From positions 30,265,378-30,329,377 of the forward strand of contig OX359248.1 in NCBI GenBank assembly GCA_947179485.1: a stretch of DNA of 64,000 bases, read 5' to 3'. The translations under genes were made by a program, and so were the position numbers. This DNA is from Allacma fusca (taxonomy: Eukaryota; Arthropoda; Collembola; Symphypleona; Sminthuridae). The notes beneath the pieces were generated by a model. It was given only the letters and a program-made list of their open reading frames with translations. It made no database searches and had not been told where the DNA came from. Within the stretch, counting starts at the first letter, position 1. Each line of letters opens with the position of its first letter. This document shows positions 1 through 14,500 of this stretch, piece after piece.

Positions 1-2097
1 TAGAGGAAAGAATGAATTGACTTCAGCCCCGAATATTCAACAGAATTGTTTGCAAAGGACCTATGCATGTATCTATGTATATGTAGATAGTCCTGGTTCC
101 CTTTGAAATCGAACATATTGGAAGTGAACTTTTTCCCCTTAATAATATGATTGTTCGGTATTTTCGGATAATAAGTAGGCGAGCGTGGAAATAGGGATGG
201 CGGTATGAACAACACAGCAGGCCGTCCATTCAACTCTTGATTGACTCTAGAATACTAATTATTTTTGCGTAAAAATCTCCTTTGGTTTTCAATAATAGCG
301 GTAGTGAACAAAAGTGTAAATAGGTATCCATTTGAAATTAACTAGCTTCAATGAATTGAATGAGTAATGATGGTTTTAATCTAATCGGAAATATCTTTGA
401 AAAGGCTCAAACCTAATAATCAATGCAGTTCATTCTCACTTGGACTCACATAACAACTGCCAGCTTGAATCCCGAAATTTGTATTCATTTCTATTGTCCT
501 ATAGTATAATAGTACATACAACCATAGTACTTATGTGTATACACAACTCATTTTATTCCTTATTTTATTGAATGGGTCTAATTTCCAATGGTAATACAAT
601 AATAAAGAATAAAAGAGTTGGCTACCAATCTGCTAGATTAACAAGAGATTCCTTCATCATTCCTCTTTATGATTCTATGGAGATACTACGGAATATAAAG
701 CAGTTAATTTCTCAGCTAGCTACTTACTTATACATTAGTAACTCCCCTAGTAGTATTCTTCCCCTGGAAAAAAAAAATAAGTTGATTTGAACTCAGTCAG
801 TCAGAAAATTCAACTTGAGGAGTCATCATCAAGGTACAACCTAAATATGTATATATGTAAATACAAGATCACTCTTCTTTAGAGTAAGCATCATAAAGAT
901 TCTTTTTTTTTTATATTTGCGGTGAATTAAAATAAAGAGTTTCTAGTATACAAACTTCGACGGGACGTATATGTTTAAGCATGTCCATCGAGCATAAAAA
1001 GAGAGGAGCCATGTGTCAGACAACGTTGTATAATATTTTATGGAATTATAAAGTGAGAATTGTTTGAAAACAAATCCAGTATTATGATCATTACACAAGT
1101 GATTATTTTACGACTAAATCTCTTTTAATTCTTTAAATGGACACAGAGCTGATTAAGTGAGGAAACAAGTCATCATAGAAGGTCTTCCTTCGATCATTTC
1201 ACATTCAACCAACGGGTATTAATAAGTCAGCGTATATAATGCCAAGTAAACTAACAGCACAAACTGGTCTGGCTGCTTCTCTCGTTTACGGACGTTTAAA
1301 TTAGGTAGGCAGGCGGCATTATGCATGCTTGGGAGCTCTCTGTATGTTTTAACCATCTATACGGTTTCGTTACTAAACTCAACTAACAGTTTTCAACAAC
1401 TGGGAACAATAAGAATCAAGATGTTTTAAGGGGCGAAACGAAACGAAAATAAGGTGTCAGCGTCTTATTATCTCTGTCACTAAAATAGATTTAATTGGTC
1501 CGCATTATTTGACAGTAAGATATGAGAGAAATTCCCATGCGGATCTGGACATGTGAGGATGTGTCGATGTATCCTGTACATAATTATGATGTCTGCACCT
1601 TTCAAGTACAGCCAACGCAAACTGCTTTTTCCTACATTGTAAATTTCCATTTTTTGATTTAAAAGGGATCGCAGGTTTTTTAACCCATAAAAATTTTCCC
1701 TTATACATAGTAATAATACAAGGTCGTCCCAAGATTATTGAGCCACTTTGTTTTCCGATATGTTACTGCTCGGGGTTCGTTTTGAATAAAATAACTCCCC
1801 AAGAGTAGTTATAAGGTGTCTTACAACCTCTGTTCAAATTGCTAGTTTCCTGGGCTCCTTAATGGCTGTCTAATGCCCCCACCGGTGGAATCTGTCAAAA
1901 AATATATTCAGAAAGGTATAATAATTACTGTGGTCGCGCCTAGGTGAAAAAAATTAAAATTCAATCAATTTTGATTTCTGAAGCGTTGGTTTTGTTGGTT
2001 AATGAGCTGTATTGAAAAAGATCCATCAGCTCCTTCTCAAAGCTCTACATGGCCTCGTTTTGACCCCGATGTTGGAAAGTCGAACCCGGGCAGGGAT

Positions 2098-2142
2098 ATA
2101 AGATGGGGCGGATTTGTCGGTAATCTCGCCCCACCCTCTTAT
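2098..2142 (+). other. GC-rich hairpin
   Basis: ATAAGATGGGGCG pairs with CGCCCCA(CCC)TCTTAT: a 13-bp stem with a 3-nt bulge and a 16-nt loop, in otherwise AT-rich DNA. The role is unknown. Confidence 0.5.
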
Positions 2143-3708
2143 TTCAACACGTCAACGGCTACTGGAGTATGTCCTGTTTATATTCAGAAAGAAACCCGGA
2201 ACAATTAATTGCCGTCTTTGTCTGTATCTTAGATATGTCCAAACCTTTTATTCAGACTTACAGGACTGCGTGACACTACCTGCCATACGGGTAATTAACA
2301 TCCCAAGGAAGTACCAAAATCATCAGTTCAATTATCAGCTACAAGACTAGTGGAATGATAATTTTCAACGCAAACAGTTCTTCCAGAATATATTCGCAAC
2401 ATTGGGAATTCCTCCTTTTGGGAAGCTTCCGCTCACGAGGCTAAATTTCTCCCTACCTTTTCTCATGTTTTTATGTCCCTATTTCTCGATATATGAGCCT
2501 AGTAGATAGTTAACTGGAAACCCTGTAGAATTTACATTTTACAACGACCATATAAGCGAGCGTCAAAAGGTTCATTTTTTTCTACAAATTATTATTTTTA
2601 AATACCTGAAAACATCAAGTTTGTGGACAAACGATATGCACGTGGGTCAATAAAATATGTTTTAAAAATTTTGAAGGAATGGTTACAAGTTGGAGGAGTC
2701 GGAGATGTTTTGGGTACCTAGAGCTCCCTTTTAAATGTAAAACAGAGGGGCGCTCATGTTATTGGTAACTCTGCAATAAAACAAACTTTGCCTCCAGGGT
2801 TCCTCAGACCGCAATTTTTGGCTTAAGAAGATTATAGGAGACTCAATTGAATCCCCATTAAATTGGTTACAAACGCAACGTTTCGAAATATTTGTGTGAA
2901 ATCCGGACTTGTCATGAAAAATGACGATATTATTAATTTTCCACATATGTCTCACTTTCGCTCTTGAAGCTGAATTTCCTTAAGCTTGCGCTCTGTTCTT
3001 ACAGGCTATTTAGACAATTTTCAACGTATATATAAAACTCCATGGAAAACTCCCTTACATTTCCTATAATAAAGTAGCATTAAAATACCCTTGAAACAAT
3101 TTTGGCCTGGAACAAAAATGTTTGGTGTCTCATCCCAACTATATCAATATCACGGTGCCCCATTATGACTTATTGTGAGCATCTTGTTGCTCTCCACCAA
3201 TGATTTAGCTTTGAATCTTACAATTAGTAGTACGCGCATGCTTATAACGATTTCTAGTGACAGTTCCAGGAAAGCACAGACCGAGTATTAGAATTACTTA
3301 CCCTCGTTGTTAAACTACATACAACAGGTCCCTTCGCCCCTTACTGAATTGCACGTCAGTGCTAATCATCGATAATTATTTCTCATACTGCTTCCCGGTG
3401 TGATGTGTGATATACTAATACCCAGTCAAATCCCTCCACGTATTTCTACTCTTGCTAACAGTGCACGAGAAGTAGATATGTATGTACATGCAAAAATAAC
3501 AGAACTCACATTAACCCTACTACACATGATATGTAAGGAACTCATTCGGAAGCAAGTAAAAACTTGTGTATAAAATGTAGGTTGGAATAATATATTTGCT
3601 GTATGCAGACCTATATCTACTGTATAGATCCTGAGAATGAGATACATTATAAAAGAACTTACTCCTTACTTTCTGAAAAACTCCTTCCTCGTGAGCCTGG
3701 GAGTGGGC

Positions 3709-3716
3709 TATATAAG
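3709..3716 (+). promoter_or_regulatory. Possible TATA box
   Basis: TATATAAG in the context GGGCTATATAAGTCTC, the best TATA-like element seen outside simple repeats. An ATG with good context (GACATGG) lies about 115 nt downstream but opens only a 34-residue frame. No gene is recognised. Confidence 0.2.
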
Positions 3717-4309
3717 TCTCGGCTTACCTAAGGAAAAGATTACTGGCAGGTTCCACTACCTGGCTTTACTCAATCCTCTCATTTGAGAGGACTAAATACC
3801 GTCGGACGAGTCGTCAGTGACGACATGGATGAAATTCGAAAAAGGAGACATCATATCCAGCAGCCAAGAAGGAGCAAAGAACCAAGTTGTTTTCTTGTTT
3901 GTATGACTCTCGTGCATGTATTATGATCAAGTTCTATAAGCCTTAAAGTGATAAACGGACGCAACAGATGTTATCACAGTCTTTTAAGAATCAATCAAGA
4001 TGAACAACATATCCACATTTAATACCCCCTCTAATTGTATGTAGATTGAAGGGGGAAACCGTTTTCGACAAAGTGTTGCTCTGAGTGATGATCGTAGGAT
4101 AAGTAAACTAGTCTCGAACGTAAGCGTAGATCCTTCGTATAAGGAAGGTCGTATGTAAAACTTTCGGACAAAATAAAGCAATCAGTTTTCCATCAACTCC
4201 ATACATCCTACAACACGATATTTACATCAGCAATGGCTCCTAATTCTAATTCCCCTTCACCCTCCGTACTATTTGTCTGCCATGCATGTTGACTGAACGA
4301 ACTTTCCTT

Positions 4310-4480
4310 AAGCTTTTAAAATGCATTTAATTTAATGTCCCTATAATGCATGCCTGTATTTAATATTATCCACCTGTACTGATATATGCACAGGATCTCA
4401 ACACGTTATCATTTAATTCCTTGCAATCAGTCAGCGTAATAAAAATAGATAAGGCCCACTAAACAAAAATCATTATCGTT
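4310..4480. promoter_or_regulatory. Candidate conserved non-coding block
   Basis: Contains ATGCATTTAATTTAATG, ATAATGCATGCC, CCACCTG (E-box) and ATCATTTAATTCC close together without simple-repeat structure. Enhancer function is inferred only. Confidence 0.2.
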
Positions 4481-4537
4481 ACATATTTTTGTAATTATTT
4501 GTCTCCAACAAGAAGCGCTCCTGCAATTTTTCTCTCA

Positions 4538-4555
4538 CTCTCTCTCTCTCTCTCC
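4538..4555 (+). repeat. (CT)n microsatellite
   Basis: About eight to nine CT units. Confidence 0.88.
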
Positions 4556-7511
4556 CTTCTGCGTGTACCTTATATCAGAGCTGGAAATCAACGGGGCATT
4601 GAGAACCAGACACTAGATAACATACTAGGAGCAATCCTCCTTGCATTAGTTAAAGGGGGAACTGTTAGGAAAATCATAAAAATTCAGGAGTTTCCAACAG
4701 AAGGACAATAATGCGGATTATAAAGCAATAAATTAACACAGCCCTGTGTAATGACTGCACTCAAGATTCAAGATGTGCTAGTAACAAAACAACTAGCAGT
4801 CTCACAAGTTTTACTATTAGAGATTACTTGTTATTACTCTTATCGAAATCACGTATCCATCTGTTATCTTTGACACATTGCAAATCAGAGAGAGGCAAAC
4901 CCAACACCCAGCAGCATTCCTTGAAGATGTTTTTCTTATTGTATATTTTTATTAGTATATCTATGACTCTTGAATAAAATAGGTGGGGACTGAGCTTCTG
5001 TTCAGAGAGCCTGTGACTTGTGGGCACCAATTTTTGACCAACATCGATATCCCACAAGGGAGACTTATGACTGGGAGCTCTAATCTTTAGATTAATTGTG
5101 AATGAGAAAAGTGTAACGAATAAGAAAAGAAAGATAATCATTCATATTTTTATACTATGATTAGATGCTAAAAGTACCCGGTAATTTTCGAGTCAGATAA
5201 TTGCATTGTTAGATCGTACAGTACACTATTTATTAAAGTCACGACTGTGAAATCCTTGAAATGGATTCGTTTTAGCTTCATTTAGATTCCGAATTAAATG
5301 CCACTTACTTATTGTTATGACCATCATTAGAACACCAGATAATAACCTATTATAATGACAGAGTTCTGAATTTCCAAGCTCATACCGTGCTTTTGATGGG
5401 GGAAATGTTCTTGTAGTGCTCCCTCAAATGTTCATCTTCAGAGTCTCATCATGAGTGTATGACTTACATACATGATAAAACTCCATTCTTTCCCATTTCA
5501 CAGGACTCAAGTATCTACATACGGCGTCAGATCTACTAGTAATAAAGGCACAATAAAAATAGAAACTGCCTTGGAAAATGTATTAAAATGCAAATCCTAT
5601 TAATAATGAGGACTAATAATCAAGACAACAATAGAAGAAAGTGAGTTTGGAAAATCCGGCATGTCTCCAGTAGTATATCTACATGGACTCACAAATGCTA
5701 GAAAAATAATAAGTACACACGCAGTGTATTTAGGAAGGCATTGTTACATTGAAGCATGGCATTCGGTATTGAATTCCTCCCATTATATTTCCTCTTTGTG
5801 GGCTTGTCGGTGTATACGTTTTGGGAAGGATGCAACAACAGCTGAGATTTGATAAAAATAAGTATTATCTCTCTAGAGTCAACTCGGAGTGTATAAAAGT
5901 GTCGGGAGTGTTTTAATCGTATGACGTCCCAGTGCATTGTTTATCCCCAGAGTGGCCAGAGCAGTAGGTAATGGAAGGTAAAGTAGGAACGTATGATTGC
6001 ATGATGTCTATGAAAAAGGTTCAATTCAGTTGGTAGTCCACGCGAGACGAATTGGAAATTTGGTTTAACACAAAATCATCATAATTGCCCTATCCCCTGG
6101 CACAATTCAAACTCACAAAGTAACTATACTACTAATGTGCACTTACAGTTGTCCTCAAGGTACCATACCGCTCCTGGTATACTTGTAGGACACTCCTGCC
6201 TCCTCTTTACATGTGTGTAATTCACATTGTCTTGAATGGAGGGGACCTGGGAGGAACGAGTAGTGCTCACAAGTTACGTTCCTATCGGCCTGACGGTGCG
6301 GTAGTTGTGGAAATGTATACATAAGGGAGTCCGATCGAGTTAACTTACTTACACTACATTAGAACCTGGCTTCACCATTAGCAGTCATTATTATATTATA
6401 TTATGATTACCACTTGACTTTATCTCCACTTACACAGATGGATAATGGAGACACATACCAAGTTTTCTTGTTGTTCCAAATGTAATTTTTTGCTTATTAG
6501 AGACTCTTGCCGTCGCTTGTATTCTCTCAGTTAAATTTCAACATAAACAACCATGAAATTAAACGGAGGTATATGATGGAGAAGAACAGATTATCTTACA
6601 TTAACTTGTATCTATTGTGTTATCTCTCGGGGCTCAAGTCCATTTCTTTCATTCCCTCGTATAAATACATGACTGCACGCAAATACATATAGATATCTGT
6701 ACATATGTACATACATACAATCATACGTCAGTAGTGTAGTCGTATTCTTGGGGATACCAATAGTGTACCATTTACCTCCACATTATTTTAGTGTTTACTT
6801 CATGAAAAAGAATAAGAAGAAAAAAATTAAATACAAGCGTCCCCTTTCCCCATCCGAGTTGATACGGCCACAGGACGCTTAAAAAGTGAAGCCATCAGTC
6901 AAATATACGGAGCAGGAGTACGGGAATAAGAACTGATAGAGGAAAAATCAGATGCTGGATACAAATAACACCACTAACAATATCTACGTACATATATGTA
7001 TGTATGTCTGTATGCGGACAACTAGTACGATCCTTATTGTGCAGGTATAAAGTATACTCTTCAGAGGACTAAAAAGAGTAGCCCATATATTCTTCCGTGC
7101 TTCTCCATAAGTAGCGAATTGGCCTTTGACACGGACAATTCATTTGTTAACACCGGGGGGCCATTATGAAACATGTGAAGCGTGAGAAATTTCCATTCTT
7201 TTCCAAATACGTTACAAAATAAGCTTCATCTTCTCCTACGAAAAGAGTTGAGACAGTGAGAGAGGATGAGCTAAGCTTCGCAGCATTTATTGTCGGTGTC
7301 TATCTTGAGACTAAATCTATATCTATCATATCAACGATAATTTCTTATCTACATAAGAATTTATTGCGATAATCAGTTTAACACGGTAAAGCTTCCAATC
7401 TCCAGCATTTTAACTTTTTTCCCTGTCCAACGCTTCATTACTCACTATGTAATTCATAATTGAACGCTCGATTTTCTTCTCTCAAGACTTGGCTTTTTTC
7501 CTGGTCTCCAT

Positions 7512-7539
7512 CCCCCCCCCTCTCTCTCTCTCTCTCTCT
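7512..7539 (+). repeat. Poly-C and (TC)n tract
   Basis: A run of nine C followed by about nine TC units. Confidence 0.93.
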
Positions 7540-8091
7540 TGACTCTCCTCACATATTAATACATACAGGGCAGTACGGCACAACAATTCACAACGGAACA
7601 TCACAACTTTAAATCTTGACAATAACTTTTGCTTTATAACATTTAATTATGGTAAAAAACTTAATAGTGGCATTAAGAAAAAGTATGAGGCATGTTTGTG
7701 TGGAAAAAATGGAAGAGGATGAAACAATGGGTAAGCCCAGAGTCTTTTGAGATGCTCAACTTTTTTGTGTACTTGTCTGCATACCCTCAGCCCTCCGCTC
7801 CATCGAAGAGTAGTATGGGGGTTGGGAAAAAATACTTATTGTAATGTAATTATAATTAATATATGTAAGTAATATTACAGCAGACAAAGTTGATTTGATC
7901 AAAATTTCTCAATAGGGCTTGTGTATAGAAAGCTACAATCACTTGACAAAAGTTTACATATAAACGAATTGTTTAGATCTCCTTGTTTATTGTTAGTAAC
8001 TTTGATAATTAGTCTCATCCCTTTACTCATCTTCATGAGGAGGGTTGTTTCTCATGGTTTGGTCTTGTTTCTGTATGAGTGAGAATGAGTA

Positions 8092-8110
8092 AGAGAGAGA
8101 GAGAGAGAGA
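8092..8110 (+). repeat. (GA)n microsatellite
   Basis: About nine GA units. Confidence 0.9.
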
Positions 8111-10505
8111 AAGAACGAGGGAGAGAAAAGTGCCTTATGGCATTTTCCCAATCATCAATACACAGGACTTTTTGTGATTTCTCTATGGTCAATGGCTCTC
8201 ATTTCTACCTGGTGAGCTAAACTAAAGGGCTCGCAATTGACTCGACACATCAGGAGGCTTCTCCATTAGAAATTCACACCATTGCCGCTTCATGAACAAT
8301 ATTCTTTAAAACACATACGCTCTTTTTCATGTTATTGTCTCATGTAACTAACGCACCGTTGAGCTTTTTTCTTTAAAAATGCTATACAGTTTCTTTCTCA
8401 TTCTGACACGGAACTGACTCAGTTCTCATTTCTGACAGAGCTCTAAAATTATTTTCAGGATTTGAACTAATATGAATTGTAAAAGGAACAACAACTGTAA
8501 AAAGTCCATGAGGAATTGTAAAAACAATTTTTAAAACAGCAATGCTTTGTTTTGGCATTTAATTTTTCCTTGTTTGAGATAAAAAGTCATGAGAAATGAT
8601 GAATATTAGTATTGTTGAATGGAGAGAAGACCTCACCTGAGAAATTTCAAGTGCTGAACAATAGGATATCATTACGCTTTACCAGGAAATTTTCACATTT
8701 GAATTCCCTACCCCACTGTGAAAGGGTGTACAAATCCAGCAACCTCTCATTGTTGTAGATATGTGTAGTGAGAAGTGGTAACAGCTTTTAGATTGTGGTA
8801 CAATCATTGTGCACACAACGAGGAGTGAAAGAAAATGAAAAAATGTCAGCCTTAATTATGCTCACGTCTAACTTTTAATTTTTCATGATAATTTTGTCTG
8901 CGGTAATTACAATCCTCCGAAAGTTAAATGCGTGCAGTGAGTTCAGTGTGTAGATATGTGTAATAATGAGTCAAAGCAGGATAGGGACGGAGATACATGC
9001 ATACGTTCTTATAACAAGTTACAGATACATGCTCAGCGCAAGGAAGTTTGCTTTTACAGGTGTTGGTTTGAGTATTGGAAAAAAATACAAAAGATTGTAA
9101 CAGCGGCAAGGGCAACGGTTCACTTTAGGTTTTCCACTGCTTCATATGAACTCGTGCTTGATCCCATTAAGTGTATATGCTCAAGAACAAATCAATAGGT
9201 AGCATCTACAGTATATTTATGTATTCATTTCCTTATGAGAGTACGTGTGCACATCTGTGGTAGACTGCTATGAGGTGCCTTTGTAACTGCAAGCTTAAAT
9301 TACTGTATGTACCTAATCTACTTAATGTGGCACTCAAGCCCCAGCTCTGGGAGTACTATAGTAAAGTGAGAGAGGGTAGATTTTTTGTTGGTTTCCTCCC
9401 TCCCTGTCGTTGTAACGTAACAACACAGTGAGTTGTGGCACAGTACAACACTCTGAATGATGTTTAATGCATTTAAGTCATCCATCAAATGATCACACGT
9501 AACGCCGTATACTGAAATCAAATCAAAAAAGGGTAAATAAATGTTTGTGCGGAGTAATTTCCCTTATTCTAATTCCCTTCCGTACTGCTCCCTAAAGCCT
9601 ATTCACTTACGTGTGTGTACATATGTTGACACATACATATCTGCCTTGGGCACTCGTAACTCTAGAAAGAGTACCGCCAGCCGACAGAAGTTCGGAAAAC
9701 TTGAAACGGTACTTAAGTCAGTAAAAATGAATTTCGTTTTATTTACCGTGGAGTGGGTTTAGTTAAAGTTCAGTATCTTCATTATTTATTCCAAGATTGT
9801 CTGCCTAAACAGAATCTAATATAATATTTTTCTCGTTCTCATTTGATTCACTTGTTTTTTGGTATAGTGGTGGCTCTTACATATTAAGCACATGATACAT
9901 ACATGGAGTTTTTTTTAAATACATCCTTTTTGTATTAGATTAATAACATTCGAATAATGGCACAAAACAGTACTTTAAAAGGCAAACAAACTTTCAAGCT
10001 TTCAATATTAATTTCTTAATTTTTGCAATCATACGTGTCAATTGTCAATACATATTTTTCACTTCAATTTAGAATAATTACATGCCAAAAATTTTTGATC
10101 GAGGCTTTTTTTTAAATAATTACTCGATTCATTTAGAATAAGGTGTGCATATTTGCTTGCACAAAAGTAGTGACAACAACTATTATATGGAATTATACAA
10201 ATACCATCAAACGAAATCGTACCTATACCGTAATCTATATGCTATAATGACAAGCAGTTTTAGTGAAACATGAATTATAGGTATTTTTTAGTTTATAAAA
10301 AAAATTCTACACACAAGAACCGGTAATCTTATACCAAAAAAATTAGTACGAAAGACATAAAGAGCTGGAACTAACTGTACTATTACGTGTACTGGGAGAA
10401 TATGCTCAGTATGCAAGAAAAGATTGTTGCGCCTGACAAGGTGTAATTGTATATAGCTAATTTTTTAGAATGGAATGTTCCATTGCAATATCAGTAATAC
10501 ATATT

Positions 10506-11349
10506 TTTATTTATTATTACATTAAAATGCGAAACGGTTCTTCAGAAATCGTATGAAGAAACAATTACCATGATTTTCTAGCACTTCTAATAGCAGTAAC
10601 ATATAGCTGTACATGGTTGGCGGTTCTAAAGCTTCAATAAAACTAAAGGGATTACACGAACCCGGTACTGCCGGGGAATACCTACGGTATCTGTTGAAAG
10701 GAGAACTACTCTGACAGGTTTACATATAAAATTAATGCTCGATCTACAACATGGTAAGACAATTAAGACACTAATAATGAAATTAATTTACAAATAATTT
10801 TACATACTTAAATACGAGTATACTAGCTAACTCTACATTACAATATTACCGGGTCGGCAATTTACATACTCATTAACATCATACGTTGGGCAATGTGTCA
10901 CATACTTAATGAACTGAATACACACTGTGCACAGTTATTCAAACACTTGAAAAACTCAACGTGATGTTTTCTACGACATTCCTGCTAATATAAAATTGCA
11001 ATAATAATTATTCACAAATTATACATAAGAACATACAAAACTCATTATATGACAATGCTAACCATTGGAGATTCTGGGAATGTAAATGTATTCTACACAG
11101 TGCACGTGCACAGGATTTTGTGAGAGTAAATGGAAACTTCGGGATACGAGCAAATCTGGAATCGGCTTTCATTCCGACTACACCCAAACGGGGAAATACG
11201 AAGTGTATGCTTACAAAATATTTAAATAATAATAATAATTACTGCAATAGTTTTAATAGTAGTATTTACTATTATTCCTAAAGAATATACTTTAGTATGT
11301 ATAGTCAAATATAAAGTAAATAATTATAGATAACATACAACACGAAGAA
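10506..11349 (-). other. Probable BarH 3' UTR with candidate poly(A) signals
   Basis: Downstream of the stop codon the minus strand is very AT-rich with no further exon. Overlapping AATAAA hexamers occur at 10515-10510 and 10511-10506 on the minus strand, about 840 nt after the stop. Another AATAAA lies at 9790-9785, which would give a UTR of about 1.56 kb. Which one is used cannot be told from sequence alone. Confidence 0.4.
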
Positions 11350-11551
11350 TCAAGGGTTATCATCTGGATCATCATTGTTGGGTGAATGACTGTTGGTGGG
11401 ACTACCACTGCTAGCGGGATGTTCCCGTCCTCCGTGATTATAGAAAGCTGACAGACTTTGCAAAGAGGTTGACGCTGGTAGAATTGGCTGTTGGGCTGCA
11501 AGGGCAGCAGCCATGGCTACTGCAGGGGAGGGGAAAGGTGACGGATATAAC
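11350..11551 (-). CDS. B-H1: BarH exon 5 (C-terminal tail and stop)
   Basis: The acceptor is GCGTGCAG|G at 11551, after a moderately pyrimidine-rich tract. The G completes Arg (AGG), followed by [22 protein letters not shown], a Ser-rich [11 protein letters not shown] segment and an acidic Asn/Asp end (NNDDPDDNP), with TGA at 11350-11352. In B-H1 proteins the corresponding tail is longer, but it has the same order: PLPY-LY, a Ser/Leu-rich segment, then an acidic end. Confidence 0.92.
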
Positions 11552-14500
11552 CTGCACGCACAAAAATTAAAGTAAATGGTCAGATCAAGTGGAATCAATA
11601 GAATGAAAATTATCCAATCCGAAAGCCCCTCTTTTAACTAAAATAGTAATGGACTTTCGTTCTTTTCCAGCGTTCCAACTTCCAACCATTTCCCTGCCAA
11701 ATCAGATGAAGCTAACTCATAAACAAAACTAAACTCAATTCGTTTCACGATCTTCACATTCCTTCTTACAACATCAAGATTGTATAACATTTGTAAGGAA
11801 TATGATACCTTCATATGAACACTCTTAACAAGTTTCATTGAAATAACTTCAACCCTTTCTTGTTGGCCCGTTTCCATTACTAATTACAAGCCCATTCAAT
11901 ACAGGCATCAGGATGAGATTCTGAATCAGTGCCAAATTACATCTACCTTTAATTTCCCAGGTAATGTCTCAATTCAGGTGGTTAGCAGTTAGTAAACTTG
12001 AGCAAAGATAGACAGATAGATGGGATCAGAAAGAATTAAATTGTTTCTTTTTTACTCTTGAAAGAGTCATTAAAGACCGGAATAAAATGTTTCCAGACAA
12101 GCAATAATTATCAACTGTCAGGATCTTCCACGTAAATACAAAAATTATGGACCACACATAATTAAATAAAAGATCTACGTCAAAGGAAACGGTATAAAAC
12201 TTATTGTTCAAGTTTTGAAAGGGCAGTCCTATACTATAGTATCCTATGCACTATATAGATAGGTACTATACATTAAGCCTAGAAATGTTGAAAAAGTCGT
12301 TAGCACTGCTTCAGTTGCGGCACAAAAGTACAGATATCATTAAAAAACTTAAAGTAGACAAACTGCTTAAACCTACCTCAACGGTTAGTGGCTTGAGTTA
12401 AATATCCTCAACCAATACTCATAAGAGTCATAAGCAAATAACTACTATAAGCAAATATTAGTCCTGCTTTTGCATACTTTGCATTGATCTGGCAAATCTG
12501 GTGACAACAAAAACTCCGAAGAGGTGTACTTACGTTTAAAGAAGAGCGTAAAAAGGCTGAAGCATTGAATAAATGTAAAGAAGTTTTTCAATAGTAGTAT
12601 ACGCACCAATTCTGTTCATACCTGTACGGCATTGGTTTAGGGATGGCCGCGGCAGCCGCTTGTCTAGCGGCGGCATCAAAAGTAGCCCAAGGAGAGAACG
12701 GTGGTGGTGTTGGAGCAGTCGAGTAGATTCGTTGCAAAGCTGCATAATTTCCTGCCTCAGCCAGAAGCTCCAAGCCAACAGCAGTTTGACGCTTCCATTT
12801 CGTTCTGTAAAATATATCACATTCTCAGGTTTGATTCTCATGACAAAGTTCACACTCTCAAAATCAATCACACCAATACACAACACAAGTATCCACACAC
12901 ATTACATTAACAAGAAGGAAGGTAAAGCCAGAGAAAAAACGACGCTGCTTCTTGAGTTTTGAAGAGAACTTGTAAGTAAGGACTAAAAACCTATGCATTG
13001 CACTACTGCAGACGGCAATCAACAACAACAGTGACAACTACTCATATTTCAATTTACCGTTACTATTGATTTCATGTGAGCACGGATACGCATATGATTT
13101 TATACTTTCAGCTGTAACTTTAAACCCTTTCTCAGTGGTTGACCACTGACGAAAACTAATGAAAATTACAATTTACACAGACTTTACCATTTTAAATTGC
13201 AAATTGTGACTACTCACAGTACTCACTCATGTTCAAGAGGGTTCAGGCACTATCAAATGATCTACATCTATATTATACATGATACGAAGCCATTGCAGTT
13301 GAGACTAATAGGTACATATATGAAGAAATCATTTGAATTTAACGGATTAATTTCCATTTCCTTCGTATCTCAAGACTTGATCAAATTGACTTAATTTAGC
13401 CATTGCGGTGGTAATCCAAACCATTTTGATATGTGACTGGGAATGAAAGAAAACATGTCCGACACGTACCAAAAACATTGACAATTTCAATGAAGCCCAT
13501 TCGTATGCACAAATGCACAATGCACATATTACATAGAGCGTATGTATGTATGCTTTTTAAGAACACAAGGAGCTAGTTTATACCCTTAGAACTCTTTCAT
13601 TCTCAATTTAATGAAACAAACGCCGCTGAGCCAAAATAAAGGTCTACAGATCCAAGATGCAAATACATGTATCAACACAATATACGGAATATCATTCTTT
13701 GGTTCGAGTATCTTCATGACTACAAACAAAATGTAATCGCTGACTGCAGGGACATATTGTATTACATTACCATTCTGGTACACTATGCTCTGTTCCTCAA
13801 GTGTAGTAGACATACTTTGCGTGTCCATTAATTCCTCGCAAATAATAACAATCATCGTAAGTTATCATTATAATAAACTACGGAACCTAAATGCGGTTAC
13901 ATTTTCCACAATAAACGCTCAGATAAGAAAACTGACTCCATTCTGTCCCAATCTATATTCCTACACGAGAAAAAGGTGTAGGGAGAAAACAAAGAAATAA
14001 AAATCCTTTATCTCATTTAAAATTCTCTCTTCAATCTGTAGCAAGGACTTTTCACCATACAGTACGGGAACCGTCAAGAAAATTACTCTACATAAAGATA
14101 ACACTGCCGCCGAGTGCTTAATTTATTGAAAACAATTAAGTAAGTATGTATAAATCTCCGGTGTCGGTCAATCCTATACATTCTCTGACATAGAGGGAAA
14201 AAATGACCGTAATAGTAAAATCATGGCGTTTTACGACAATAATATTTTCCCAGCATTTCAAAGAGTTCGCCGCCTCTTAATTACAAAATACTCACATTAT
14301 GACTTACAAGAGCACTGGGGTACATTGCCCATGCATACGGTTGGGGCACAGCTCTTATTGTTAGAGGCAAAATATTTCCTTTTCATGTCTCTACCACGGC
14401 TCTTGATACTGATATGCATCATGTTATAATTTTAGTAAATGTCATAGTTTACACACGACAGCTCCTACTACCTGCCTGCCGCTTGCCGTCCAGATTCAAC

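Larger units (their letters stand above)
1..9780. other. Gene-free stretch downstream of BarH
   Basis: Open frames here are short, lack splice-site support and match no family. Apart from the microsatellites, the hairpin at 2098, the TATA-like element at 3709 and the site cluster at 4310-4480, I see nothing definable. Confidence 0.6.

Noticed and set aside
2516-2540. miR-10-like ACCCTGTAGA
   Set aside because: Similarity stops after the seed and no precursor hairpin is present.
2731-2955. Possible mariner/Tc1-type transposase fragment on the minus strand
   Set aside because: Spacing of a few residues hints at the mid-region of such transposases, but no catalytic Asp motif, no inverted termini and no TA duplication were found.
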